22,029 bases of DNA from CAYVDB01 sp964450705 (GTDB lineage Bacteria; Patescibacteriota; Minisyncoccia; Phycocordibacterales; Zambryskibacteraceae). Below the pieces are notes generated by a model. The model was not told the origin of the DNA and ran no database searches. It saw nothing but the letters and a program-made list of their open reading frames with translations. Location: the NCBI GenBank assembly GCA_964450705.1, contig CAYVDB010000013.1, positions 1 through 22,029 on the forward strand, written 5' to 3'. Below, piece by piece: positions 1-6,945 of the stretch (the first letter of the stretch is position 1; each line of letters opens with the position of its first letter). Both the position numbers and the translations under genes were made by a program.

Positions 1-240
1 GTGAAAAAGACAAAAACAGATTCAGGAATATATATACCAGAATCTTTTAAAGAAGATCGTGGCACAAAACGCGGTAAAGTGTTGGCAATTGGAAAAGGAA
101 AGTTTGATGATGGGAAAATTGTTCCTCCTACGGTAAAAATTGGAGATCAAGTCCTTTTTCAATGGGGAGATGAAATTATTCTTGATGATGAGAAATATTT
201 CATTGTTCGTGAAAGTGAAATTATCGCAATTATCAAATAA
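1..240 (+). CDS. groES: GroES co-chaperonin, 5' end cut by window
   Basis: This is the lid subunit of the GroEL/GroES folding chamber in the cytoplasm. The visible 79 residues align with the family from about residue 17 onward: a TDSGIYIPE segment corresponding to the beginning of the mobile loop, then GKVLAIGKGK, VKIGDQVLF and a closing VRESEIIAIIK strand. GroES proteins have about 95 residues, so the usual N-terminal strand (of the type RPLxDRVLVK) lies before base 1 and the GTG at base 1 is very probably an internal Val codon and not a start. The gene ends 15 bases before groEL, the standard groESL operon arrangement. No internal damage is seen. Confidence 0.93.
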   Translation: MKKTKTDSGIYIPESFKEDRGTKRGKVLAIGKGKFDDGKIVPPTVKIGDQVLFQWGDEIILDDEKYFIVRESEIIAIIK

Positions 241-255
241 CACCTAATCTTTTTT

Positions 256-1887
256 ATGGCAAAAACGATTCTATTTCATGAAGATGCACGCAAATCTCTT
301 AAAAAAGGAGTAGATATTGTCGCGAATGCAGTACGAGTAACCATTGGTCCTCGAGGTAGGAATGTTGTTTTAGAAAAAGGGTATGGAGCCCCTACCATAA
401 CGAATGATGGAGTCTCGATTGCTAAAGAGATTACCCTTAAGGATAAGTTTGAAAACATGGGCGCTGAGATTGTAAAGGAGGTTGCCACAAAAACAAATGA
501 CATTGCCGGAGATGGTACCACTACTTCTGTAGTGCTTACTCAAGCTTTGGTTCATGAAGGTATGCGTCATACATCGCTTGGAGTAAACGCTATGGGTATT
601 CGCATTGGCATGGAAGGGGCGCTTAGGGGCGCGGTAGATGCTCTAAAAGGTATGGCAAAGACCATCAAGAGTGATGCAGAGATAAAACAAGTTGCGACAA
701 TATCAGCAGAGTCAGAAGAGATTGGAGGAATTATTGCGGAAACAATAAAGAAGGTTGGAAAAGATGGAGTGGTTACAGTTGAAGAGTCTCAGTCTTTTGG
801 GGTGGATTCTGAGGTGGTAGAAGGTTTAGAGTTTGATAAAGGGTATGTTTCTCCATATATGATTACAAATAGTGAAAGAATGGAGGCAGAGTATCGCGAA
901 GTTCCGATTCTCATTACTGATAAGAAGATTTCTACTGTAAAGGAAGTATTACCTCTTCTTGAAAAAATTGCTCAGACCGGAAAAAAAGACCTCGTAATTA
1001 TTGCTGATGATATTGACGGTGAGGCTTTGACTACTTTTGTTCTTAATAAGCTACGGGGCGGGTTTAATGTGTTGGGTATAAAAGCTCCAGGATACGGAGA
1101 TCGCAAAAAGGAAATGCTTCAGGACATTGCAACAGTTGTTGGCGCAAAGCTTGTCTCTGAAGAGCTTGGGGTAAAGCTTGAGAACGCTGAAATGGTACAT
1201 CTAGGTAAAGCTTCCAAAGTTATTGGTAAGAAAGAGAGTACCGTAATCATTGGCGGGAAAGGCAAGAAGGGAGATATTGATGCAAGAGTTGCTCAACTCC
1301 GTAAACAGAAAGAAAATACAACTTCGAAGTTTGATATAGAAAAAATTGAGGAACGTATCGCAAAACTTTCCGGAGGTGTTGCGGTTATACGAGTTGGGGC
1401 TGCAACTGAGACCGAGATGAAATATTTGAAGCTTAAGATTGAAGATGCGGTAAACGCAACAAAAGCGGCGATTGAAGAGGGTATTGTAGCAGGAGGAGGG
1501 ACTGCTTTGGTTAAAGTTGCAAAGAAGCTTAAAACTTCAAAAGAGTACTCCGCTCTCCAAGGAGAGAGTCTACTTGGATGGGATATTGTATTGAGAGCAC
1601 TTGAGGCTCCGCTTCGTCAGATTGTCATAAATACTGGGAAAAATGATGGTTCTGGTATGGTTGAAAAAGTTATGGAAGCAAAAGAAGACAATGCCGGTTA
1701 CAGCGCACTCGAAGATTCTTTTGAGATGGATATGATTAAGAAGGGTATTATTGATCCAGTGAAAGTTACTCGTTCAGCTCTTCAAAACGCAGTCTCAGCA
1801 GCAGCAATACTTCTTACAACTGAAGTTGCAGTTGCCGAAGAGCCGAAGGAAGAGAAAGCGCCTGTCATGCCTGATATGGGATATTAG
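256..1887 (+). CDS. groL: GroEL chaperonin (60 kDa)
   Basis: ATP-dependent chaperonin that encloses unfolded proteins in a double-ring chamber capped by GroES. The 543 residues are the normal length and the frame is intact. The equatorial nucleotide site is clear: AGDGTTTSVVL near residue 85 and EEGIVAGGGTAL near residue 408, with the catalytic Asp in the IEDAVNATKAA helix just before. The apical segment contains EGLEFDKGYVSPYM. The C-terminus is unusual only in lacking the long Gly-Gly-Met tail and ending in PVMPDMGY. The ATG has no Shine-Dalgarno sequence in front of it; translation may be coupled to groES, 15 bases upstream. A GC-rich hairpin follows 17 bases after the stop. Confidence 0.98.
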   Translation: MAKTILFHEDARKSLKKGVDIVANAVRVTIGPRGRNVVLEKGYGAPTITNDGVSIAKEITLKDKFENMGAEIVKEVATKTNDIAGDGTTTSVVLTQALVHEGMRHTSLGVNAMGIRIGMEGALRGAVDALKGMAKTIKSDAEIKQVATISAESEEIGGIIAETIKKVGKDGVVTVEESQSFGVDSEVVEGLEFDKGYVSPYMITNSERMEAEYREVPILITDKKISTVKEVLPLLEKIAQTGKKDLVIIADDIDGEALTTFVLNKLRGGFNVLGIKAPGYGDRKKEMLQDIATVVGAKLVSEELGVKLENAEMVHLGKASKVIGKKESTVIIGGKGKKGDIDARVAQLRKQKENTTSKFDIEKIEERIAKLSGGVAVIRVGAATETEMKYLKLKIEDAVNATKAAIEEGIVAGGGTALVKVAKKLKTSKEYSALQGESLLGWDIVLRALEAPLRQIVINTGKNDGSGMVEKVMEAKEDNAGYSALEDSFEMDMIKKGIIDPVKVTRSALQNAVSAAAILLTTEVAVAEEPKEEKAPVMPDMGY

Positions 1888-1904
1888 TTATAGGAAGTTT
1901 GAAA

Positions 1905-1940
1905 ACACCCCCGCCCTGAGCTAGGCTCGGGCGGGGGTGT
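1905..1940 (-). terminator. Hairpin terminator between convergent groEL and small minus-strand gene
   Basis: A GC-rich perfect stem (ACACCCCCGCCC paired with GGGCGGGGGTGT, continuing inward through GAGC/GCTC around a TAG loop). Read on the minus strand the hairpin is followed directly by TTTTC, so it is a good rho-independent terminator for the small minus-strand gene at 1944-2045. On the plus strand no T-run follows, so it can only weakly terminate groEL. Confidence 0.75.
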
Positions 1941-1943
1941 GAG

Positions 1944-2045
1944 TTAGGGCGCTGTGGGCATGTCCCAGTTTAGGATCACAAGAACCACAAGTGCTACTGC
2001 GACCCAAAAGATGGTAAGCTTCACACTGTTTCGGCTCTCTCCCAT
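1944..2045 (-). CDS. Small single-span membrane protein, 33 residues, unknown function
   Basis: A minus-strand reading frame of 33 codons begins ATG GGA GAG AGC and ends ...ATG CCC ACA GCG CCC TAA. The protein starts MGESRNSVKLT, continues with a strongly hydrophobic stretch from about residue 11 to 25 (IFWVAVALVVLVIL) and ends NWDMPTAP. This is a typical one-helix membrane microprotein with a short charged N-terminus. Three things argue that it is real: an AGGAG ribosome binding site lies 6 bases before the ATG on the minus strand (2052-2056), which few genes here possess; the frame contains a clean transmembrane segment; and a terminator hairpin with a T-run on the same strand starts 3 bases after the stop. 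It lies convergent to groEL and divergent from lemA. I do not recognise a family and give it no function. Confidence 0.6.
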   Translation of the reverse strand: MGESRNSVKLTIFWVAVALVVLVILNWDMPTAP

Positions 2046-2095
2046 GTTCGCTCCTATCTGGTTAAGGAAGTTTCTGTATCAGTACTAACAAAGTC

Positions 2096-2124
2096 TTTAA
2101 AGATGGTCAAATGTGTGCTATAAT
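2096..2124 (+). promoter_or_regulatory. Promoter of lemA, extended -10
   Basis: A perfect TATAAT at 2119-2124 preceded by TGC gives an extended -10 box. With a 17-base spacer the -35 position is TTTAAA, a weak match, as is common with extended -10 promoters. Transcription would start near 2131, about 22 bases before the lemA ATG. Confidence 0.6.
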
Positions 2125-2152
2125 TGTTAATTATAACTTTGAGTAAAATTTC

Positions 2153-2713
2153 ATGTCATTCCCATTAATTCTCCTTGCAATTGTTGTCCTTGTTCTACTT
2201 TACGGAGTGTTTGCATATAACGGATTTGTTCGTCTTGTGAATCGTGCCAAAGAAGCTTGGGCAGATATTGATGTTCAACTTAAGCGTCGATACGATCTAA
2301 TCCCAAACTTAGTAAATACTGTGAAAGGCTACGCTACTCACGAAGCAAGTGCATTTGAAAACGTAACGAAGGCACGAAGCGCGGCGATGGGCGCGACAAC
2401 TCCACAAGAGAAAGGGCAAGCAGAAAACATGCTTACCGGGGCTCTTAAGTCTATTTTTGCAATTGCAGAAGCATATCCTGATCTTAAGGCTAATCAAAAT
2501 TTTCTTGAGCTTCAGAGAGAGCTTTCTGATACAGAAAATAAAATTCAAGCCGCTCGACGTTTTTACAATACTAACGTCCGCGACCTTAACATTGGTGTGG
2601 AATCTTTCCCAGGAAACGTCATTGCTGGAGTTTTCAAATTTTCCAAAATGGAACTCTTTGAGCTTGGAGAGGGAGAAGGTGCCGCAAGAAATCCTGTGGA
2701 AGTGAAGTTTTAG
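2153..2713 (+). CDS. lemA: LemA family membrane protein
   Basis: LemA proteins are small membrane-anchored helical-bundle proteins of poorly known function, often next to the membrane protease HtpX. Here 186 residues begin with one transmembrane segment (about residues 3-22), then the diagnostic signature NRAKEAWADIDVQLKRRYDL at about residues 30-49 followed by IPNLVNTVKGYATHE. Further conserved features are the AENMLTGALKSIFAIAEAYP stretch and NFLELQRELSDTENKIQAARRFYN. The rest is predicted to be coiled helices on one face of the membrane. The next genes are a Nudix hydrolase (17 bases later) and htpX, so the three probably form one transcript from the extended -10 promoter upstream. Confidence 0.95.
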   Translation: MSFPLILLAIVVLVLLYGVFAYNGFVRLVNRAKEAWADIDVQLKRRYDLIPNLVNTVKGYATHEASAFENVTKARSAAMGATTPQEKGQAENMLTGALKSIFAIAEAYPDLKANQNFLELQRELSDTENKIQAARRFYNTNVRDLNIGVESFPGNVIAGVFKFSKMELFELGEGEGAARNPVEVKF

Positions 2714-2730
2714 GAGTGTAAATTACTCGT

Positions 2731-3216
2731 ATGGAGATTCAAGATAAAGAGCTCCACCGTGTTGCAATGACTGCGATCATATACCAAAAAGATCGCAAAT
2801 ATCTAATTACTAAACGTTCTCCCTATAAAAAACATTTTCCTGGGAGGTGGACCGTTCCTGGTGGCGGCCTTTCGGTTGATGATTATATAAATCTACCTCG
2901 TACTCATGAAGGAGAAAATCAGTGGTACTACTCTCTGACAAATGGTTTGATACGAGAAATAAAAGAAGAGGTCGGGCTTTCTGTAGGTAAGCCTGAGTAT
3001 CTCCTCGACCTTACCTTTATTAAGGGAGATAACGTGCCGGTTCTTGTTTTAAGTTATTTTGCGGAATATCTAGGTGGTGATGTGGTCCTTGACCAAGATG
3101 CCACAGAATTTAAATGGGTTTCAGTCGATGAGATGAAAGACTACGATCTTATAGAGGGAATAGATGAAGAAATAAGGATGGTTGATGATATCCTTAAAAA
3201 AAGAAATGACAAATAA
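2731..3216 (+). CDS. Nudix hydrolase with an insertion in the Nudix box
   Basis: Nudix enzymes hydrolyse nucleoside diphosphates linked to another group; the substrate here cannot be read from sequence. The 161-residue protein has the beta strand and loop RWTVPGGGLS followed by the catalytic helix LIREIKEEVGL, which supplies the REUxEExGU half of the Nudix box. Between the box glycine and this Arg there are about 15 more residues than the usual 14 or so (a segment containing NLPRTHEGENQWYYSL). The insertion may shape substrate choice. The stop overlaps the start of htpX by 11 bases, and lemA lies 17 bases upstream, so it is probably cotranscribed with both. Confidence 0.88.
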   Translation: MEIQDKELHRVAMTAIIYQKDRKYLITKRSPYKKHFPGRWTVPGGGLSVDDYINLPRTHEGENQWYYSLTNGLIREIKEEVGLSVGKPEYLLDLTFIKGDNVPVLVLSYFAEYLGGDVVLDQDATEFKWVSVDEMKDYDLIEGIDEEIRMVDDILKKRNDK

Positions 3217-4117
3217 TCTCTACACACATCAGGATGCAAATGTCAGAAAAACCTGGGCTTTTGTAACAGTCTTTTTTCTTCTGGTTATTTTTTTGGGTTG
3301 GTTTTTTTCTTATGTGTACGATAATCCAGGGATTTTAGTAATTGCGGTCTTGTTTGCAGTTTTTATGAATATTTTTTCCTACTGGTTTTCGGACAAGATT
3401 GTTTTAAAGATGCATAAAGCTCATCCGGTAACTCGTGAAAGTTACTTCGATCTTTGGACAATTACGGAAAACCTCTCCATAACTGCAGGACTTCCTATGC
3501 CAAAACTTTTTGTCGTAGAGGATTCTGCACCAAATGCCTTTGCAACAGGGAGAAATAAAGAGCATGCAGTAGTGTGCGTGACCACTGGTTTGCTACAGCT
3601 TCTTGATCGAAATGAGCTCGAAGGTGTGATTGCTCATGAGCTTGCTCACATTGGAAATAAAGACATGCTCCTCTCTACGCTTGTTGTAGTGATGGCGGGT
3701 TTTGTTACTCTTCTTTCTGATTTCTTTTTACGTACTGCTCATTGGGGCGGGGGGAGAGATAGTAACAGTCGAGGAGGTCAAATCCAGGGAGCTCTCTTCT
3801 TAGCCGGAATTGTTCTCGCCATTCTTGCCCCAATTATTGCAACTCTTATTCAGCTTGCTATTTCTCGAAAAAGAGAATTTCTAGCAGATGCATCAGGGGC
3901 GCTCCTCACGCGCTATCCCGAGGGCCTTGCAAATGCACTAAAGAAAATAAATGGAAGCTCCCTTCATATGAAAAGTGCAAATCATGCTACTGCACATCTT
4001 TTTATATCAAATCCTTTTGGTCCTGATGGAAAAGGTGGTTCATTCATGCAAAAGATTTTCATGACTCATCCTCCGGTCGAGGAGAGGGTAAGTGCTTTGC
4101 TTGGGGTTCAGAGATAG
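3206..4117 (+). CDS. htpX: HtpX family membrane zinc metalloprotease
   Basis: Membrane-embedded M48 metalloprotease that degrades misfolded membrane proteins. The zinc site is complete: HELAH at residues 144-148 (HEXXH) and the third ligand Glu224 in REFLADA. Four hydrophobic segments are visible, two near the N-terminus (about residues 15-60), one after the HEXXH helix and one before the third ligand, as in the family. I chose the ATG at 3206 (MTNNLYTHQDANVRKTW) over an in-frame ATG at 3182, because homologues begin close to this Tyr-Thr-His segment; this gives 303 residues and an 11-base overlap with the Nudix gene. The LemA-HtpX neighbourhood is a recurring pairing. Confidence 0.95.
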   Translation: MTNNLYTHQDANVRKTWAFVTVFFLLVIFLGWFFSYVYDNPGILVIAVLFAVFMNIFSYWFSDKIVLKMHKAHPVTRESYFDLWTITENLSITAGLPMPKLFVVEDSAPNAFATGRNKEHAVVCVTTGLLQLLDRNELEGVIAHELAHIGNKDMLLSTLVVVMAGFVTLLSDFFLRTAHWGGGRDSNSRGGQIQGALFLAGIVLAILAPIIATLIQLAISRKREFLADASGALLTRYPEGLANALKKINGSSLHMKSANHATAHLFISNPFGPDGKGGSFMQKIFMTHPPVEERVSALLGVQR

Positions 4118-4172
4118 ATAAGACCTGGACTCTGCTAGCTTTTTGTACTTATCTGCATGAGTATTCTTAGTA

Positions 4173-4186
4173 TATCATATATGATA
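4173..4186. promoter_or_regulatory. Palindromic operator-like site TATCATATATGATA
   Basis: A perfect 14-base palindrome in the intergenic region downstream of htpX and 70 to 80 bases upstream of the tRNA locus. The same 14-base core sits at the centre of the 40-base palindrome at 14447-14486, and a near-copy is at 13944-13967, both flanking a TrpR-like regulator gene. I infer that this is a third operator for that regulator. A second, unrelated perfect palindrome (TTTACTATAGTAAA) lies at 4217-4230. Confidence 0.45.
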
Positions 4187-4259
4187 ATATAAGAAAAGTA
4201 TGTGTAATGTATTATATTTACTATAGTAAAAAATCAGTTTTAAGAAACAATTAATTTTT

Positions 4260-4345
4260 GGAGGATTCGCATAGTGGTCTAGTGCACCAGATTGTTCCCA
4301 ATCTGTTCAAGAGCAAGGCGATTGACTGCAGATTGCAATCCCACA
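4260..4345 (+). pseudogene. tRNA-Gly(CCC)-like remnant with degenerate 3' half
   Basis: The sequence resembles the 5' half of a bacterial tRNA: GGAGGAT could be an acceptor strand, then GCA..TGC closing a D loop with AGTGGTCTAG, then an anticodon-like stem CAGAT/ATCTG whose loop contains CCC followed by A (4297-4299). The loop has 8 bases instead of 7. The 3' half is degraded: GATTGCAATCCC near 4331-4342 resembles a T loop, but no T stem forms and there is no partner for the acceptor strand. The region runs straight into the long stem around tRNA-Ser. Either it is a decayed tRNA-Gly or an unrelated structured leader; a functional tRNA is unlikely. Confidence 0.35.
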
Positions 4346-4447
4346 CAGAGCGGAGGAGTGGCAGAGCGGTCGAATGCGCTCGCTTGGAAAGCGGGTATAC
4401 CGCAAGGTATCGCAGGTTCAAATCCTGTCTCCTCCGCTCTGTGTGGG
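4340..4447 (+). other. 12-bp stem flanking tRNA-Ser, continuing the acceptor stem
   Basis: The 12 bases immediately before tRNA-Ser (CCCACACAGAGC, 4340-4351) are perfectly complementary to 4436-4447 (GCTCTGTGTGGG), which start with the discriminator base. Together with the 7-bp acceptor stem this gives an uninterrupted 19-bp helix in the precursor. It may guide processing by RNase P and a 3' endonuclease or protect the precursor. There is no T-run after it, so it is not a standard terminator. Confidence 0.7.
4352..4436 (+). tRNA. tRNA-Ser (anticodon GGA)
   Basis: A full class II tRNA of 85 bases without encoded CCA. Acceptor GGAGGAG pairs with CTCCTCC, discriminator G at 4436. The D arm contains GCAGAGCGGTCGAATGC. 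The anticodon arm is CTCGC-TTGGAAA-GCGGG with GGA at 4386-4388, reading UCC and UCU serine codons. A long variable arm follows (GGTATACC type pairing around CGCAA), as required for tRNA-Ser, then the T arm CAGG-TTCAAAT-CCTG. The discriminator G also fits serine identity. Confidence 0.95.
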
Positions 4448-4540
4448 AGAAAGGTGGCAAGGGGGAAACTTCTTCGAGAGTTCGAATTTTGTACAATAAA
4501 GACCGCAATGATTTAGGGCGACTGTATTTTAAAAATAAAA

Positions 4541-5119
4541 ATGAGCACAAACAGTATTATAGAAAAACTTAATATATTTTTTGAAAATCATCAGGCACTT
4601 AACGAAGAATGTCAGGTTATCTATATCTTAGTTGAGGTACGAAAGTTGCTTGAAATAGCAAACAATAAAAATTTTCCAATCCTAAATTTCTATTCAGATT
4701 GGGCACTGCATACCACTAAAACACGTAATATGAAGGCAATTAAACCAATTGTGCAGGATATGTATAATTCGGCAAAGGTTAAAATATTAACTTATCCCCC
4801 GGGTTGGAATGATACGGAAAAGGACGCTTTATTTAAATTTACATATATGGATGATCTGCGTGTCGAGTTGAAGCGGGTGTTTCTACAATACAATATCAAA
4901 GCGATTTTCACGGAGTTTGGTTTATGGACCCCATTCCTTATAATGCTGGTTAAGATACTTGAGGAGCAGCCCATAATTACACCAATATCTGATGTTAAAG
5001 AAATTATTTTTTTACCAGCAACAGATCGCTGCTGTCACCTCAGATTAGCATTTTCTAATCCAATTCAATCACCGCGAGGTGAAAAATACAATTTTTTTGA
5101 ACTGAAGAATGCATTTTGA
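4541..5119 (+). CDS. Hypothetical protein, 192 residues
   Basis: I do not recognise a characterised family. The protein is soluble, without signal peptide or convincing membrane helix. It has a helical N-terminal half (an LNIFFENHQALNEECQVIYI segment and then a VEVRKLLEIANN helix) and a distinctive FYSDWALHTTKT segment near residue 51-62, reminiscent of conserved hypothetical proteins that carry a WALH motif; this is from memory only. Its base composition is more AT-rich than that of the surrounding genes, and it stands alone after the tRNA locus, a place where acquired genes often sit. The ATG has no Shine-Dalgarno sequence; the intergenic region 4448-4540 holds no clear promoter. Confidence 0.65.
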   Translation: MSTNSIIEKLNIFFENHQALNEECQVIYILVEVRKLLEIANNKNFPILNFYSDWALHTTKTRNMKAIKPIVQDMYNSAKVKILTYPPGWNDTEKDALFKFTYMDDLRVELKRVFLQYNIKAIFTEFGLWTPFLIMLVKILEEQPIITPISDVKEIIFLPATDRCCHLRLAFSNPIQSPRGEKYNFFELKNAF

Positions 5120-5163
5120 TAGATTTGTGGAGGTCTTTAAGATAATCCTGATAAAATAAATTA

Positions 5164-5799
5164 ATGAAAATTACTAAGTTGGGTCACTGCTGTTTATTGG
5201 TTGAGACCAAAGGAAAAAGAATTCTTACTGATCCAGGAAGTTATACCATCGAAGCTCATTCCAAGCTTCAAAACATTGACTACATTCTTTTTACTCATGA
5301 GCATCAAGATCATTATCATCTAGAATCTTTACGAACCCTTCTTGAAAAGAATCCTCAAGCGCTCGTATATGCAAATAGTTCAGTGAGAGACCTCTTAAAA
5401 GAAGCCGAGATTACTCATACAAAGGTTCTCCACGAGCAAGAAATTTTTTTAGGTGAAGTGGTGATTGTAGGAATTGGAGAAAATCACGCACAAATGCATA
5501 GTTCTGTACCACTTTCCTCGAATCTTGGATTTTTTATTGATGGTCAACTGTGGTACCCAGGAGATGCGTTTACTCAGCTAGAGCGATCTGTAGAGATATT
5601 AGCATTACCCGTATCGGGTCCTTGGATGAAGATTAGTGAAGCAATAGACTATGCGCTAGCACTTAAACCAAAAATTGTATTTCCTGTTCATGATGGTACC
5701 CGATTTGGATCAGCTCATACCTTGCCTGCAAAAATTCTTCCTACAGCAAACATAGAGTTTCTTTCCATGGTTGAAGGGGACATAAAAGAGTTTAATTGA
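5164..5799 (+). CDS. Metallo-beta-lactamase-fold metal-dependent hydrolase
   Basis: A compact 211-residue member of the metallo-beta-lactamase fold, of the UlaG/UPF0173-like type. The metal site signature is HEHQDH at residues 45-50, preceded by the strand ILTDPGSY and followed by the family features ENHAQMH, YPGDAF (the bridging Asp) and a C-terminal FPVHDG with a metal-binding His. The start MKITKLGHCCLLVET is the classic first strand with the Gly-His pair. No signal peptide is present, so it is cytoplasmic. Substrate is unknown; relatives act on sugar lactones, nucleotides or RNA. It stands as a single gene, with a GATAAAAT -10-like sequence just upstream. Confidence 0.9.
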   Translation: MKITKLGHCCLLVETKGKRILTDPGSYTIEAHSKLQNIDYILFTHEHQDHYHLESLRTLLEKNPQALVYANSSVRDLLKEAEITHTKVLHEQEIFLGEVVIVGIGENHAQMHSSVPLSSNLGFFIDGQLWYPGDAFTQLERSVEILALPVSGPWMKISEAIDYALALKPKIVFPVHDGTRFGSAHTLPAKILPTANIEFLSMVEGDIKEFN

Positions 5800-5892
5800 T
5801 TTTTCTTGAAGAGAAGAGAACCCAAAGCTTAACAATATATGTGATAGACTAATATAACGCTGTAAAATTGTTTAATATAAACAATATAAAAT

Positions 5893-6213
5893 ATGGATAC
5901 TACAAATCAGTCGAGTTATTTAGAGACAGTCAAACGGCGCTTCCCTAAGTGGGTTTTCGCCACTTTTGTCTCAATAGTTATTATAATCTTATCCGGGGCA
6001 ATTTTCCCTCTTGAGACGGCAGGACTTTTCGCTTTTTCTTTGGCATTTTTTGTCATTCCCCCCGTTGTTTTGTTTTGGCTTATCCTCACCTTTCATGCTT
6101 TCCTTCCTGAGTCGAAGATGAAAGTGGCAAGGATAGCGATTATTCTTGGGGGGAGCCTCTTGTTACTTTTTTACAGTCCAATCCTCCGTCTGATTGCTCA
6201 ATTTTTGTATTGA
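5893..6213 (+). CDS. Small three-helix membrane protein, tandem paralogue 1
   Basis: A 106-residue protein with three hydrophobic segments (about residues 19-38, 44-68 and 79-98) and a basic patch PESKMKVAR between the second and third. The following gene (6272-6610) encodes a protein of the same size and topology with the matching sequence PEVKWKIAR at the same place, so the two look like diverged tandem duplicates. Function is unknown; no catalytic motif is present. A perfect inverted repeat (TTGTTTA-ATA-TAAACAA, 5868-5884) ends 8 bases before the ATG and could be an operator or a structure masking initiation. Confidence 0.7.
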   Translation: MDTTNQSSYLETVKRRFPKWVFATFVSIVIIILSGAIFPLETAGLFAFSLAFFVIPPVVLFWLILTFHAFLPESKMKVARIAIILGGSLLLLFYSPILRLIAQFLY

Positions 6214-6271
6214 GTACAAAAATAGTTGGAACTCGAAGGATTAATTTTGGGTATAATAAATACTTATAGAT

Positions 6272-6610
6272 ATGGATATTCCTCAAAATAATTCAAATCA
6301 AGTTTCTGTCACTTTGGCCTATGGCCAGAAATTTAAGAAAAATATTCCATGGATATTTTCAATTATTCCTATACTCGTATTTTTAAAGGTCGTGGATGTT
6401 TTTTCTCCTGCTTTTAGTGTTTTATTAAGCTTTCCTTTCTTTCTGTTTTGGTGGGTGTTGGTTCTTTATATGTGTATTCCTGAAGTAAAGTGGAAGATTG
6501 CCCGTGCTTTACTTATCTTCGTGTCTTCTATTGTTCTAATGTGGTTTTTGGTCGTCTTCTTGGTAGATATTGACTTCTATGGAGATATTTTCCCCGGTCT
6601 TTATCTTTAA
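6272..6610 (+). CDS. Small three-helix membrane protein, tandem paralogue 2
   Basis: A 112-residue membrane protein, predicted with three helices (about residues 28-43, 50-70 and 82-100) after a polar N-terminus of about 25 residues. It shares the layout of its upstream neighbour: aromatic-rich second helix, basic loop PEVKWKIARALL, hydrophobic third helix. A TATAAT at 6252-6257, 14 bases before the ATG, marks a probable own promoter. The block before it (GATTAATTTTGGGTATAAT) is repeated in altered form before the next gene (GATTAATTCTGATATAAT), so the promoter region seems to have been duplicated with the genes. Function unknown. Confidence 0.7.
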   Translation: MDIPQNNSNQVSVTLAYGQKFKKNIPWIFSIIPILVFLKVVDVFSPAFSVLLSFPFFLFWWVLVLYMCIPEVKWKIARALLIFVSSIVLMWFLVVFLVDIDFYGDIFPGLYL

Positions 6611-6678
6611 GACATAGAACTGAAAAGATTAATTCTGATATAATCAGTTGAAGTTTTTATTAGATAGAAAAAATTAAA

Positions 6679-6888
6679 ATGTTTGTACCAATGCTTTTAA
6701 TTGTTCTCGGAGTTGTTTCACTCCTTGATGCTGTGGGTATCATATATGCGAATTGGTCAGTTGTTTGGTCTGTGGTTCTTATCGTTATAGGCTTCTCAAT
6801 GTTTGATCGTCGCGGTAAGATGTGTTTTTGTGGATCTTGCAAAGACTGCAAAGAGTGCAAGAACTGTAAAATACCTCATACTCACTAG
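6679..6888 (+). CDS. Small two-helix membrane protein with Cys-rich tail
   Basis: This 69-residue protein has two hydrophobic segments (about residues 3-22 and 25-43) joined by a short NWSVVW turn. The pattern, ending WSVVLIVIGFSMF, resembles the LiaI/LiaF-type transmembrane domain (DUF5668). After a basic stop-transfer sequence (DRRGK) comes a tail of about 20 residues with six cysteines, mostly spaced by two residues (CFCGSC, KDCKECKNC), and a final HTH. Such spacing could bind zinc or other soft metals on the cytoplasmic face; that is inference. An extended -10 promoter (TGA-TATAAT, 6639-6644) lies upstream and a strong hairpin follows the stop. Confidence 0.75.
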   Translation: MFVPMLLIVLGVVSLLDAVGIIYANWSVVWSVVLIVIGFSMFDRRGKMCFCGSCKDCKECKNCKIPHTH

Positions 6889-6896
6889 ATTTTTCC

Positions 6897-6929
6897 AAAA
6901 CTCCCCTGAGCCTGCCCCAGGGGAGTTTT
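6897..6929 (+). terminator. Rho-independent terminator
   Basis: AAAACTCCCCTG pairs perfectly with CAGGGGAGTTTT around a 9-base loop, with A-run before and T-run after, so it can work in both directions. It ends the Cys-rich membrane protein gene. The extended -10 box of msrB (TGC-TATACT, TATACT at 6932-6937) starts immediately after it. Confidence 0.85.
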
Positions 6930-6945
6930 GCTATACTAAGTCTAT

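Noticed and set aside
4258..4572. Protein frames across the tRNA locus on both strands
   Set aside because: They lie over a structurally certain tRNA-Ser and its precursor stem.
6737..6750. Further copy of the TATCATATATG operator core inside the Cys-rich membrane protein gene
   Set aside because: Only 11 of 14 bases match, inside coding sequence and AT-rich, so chance is enough.
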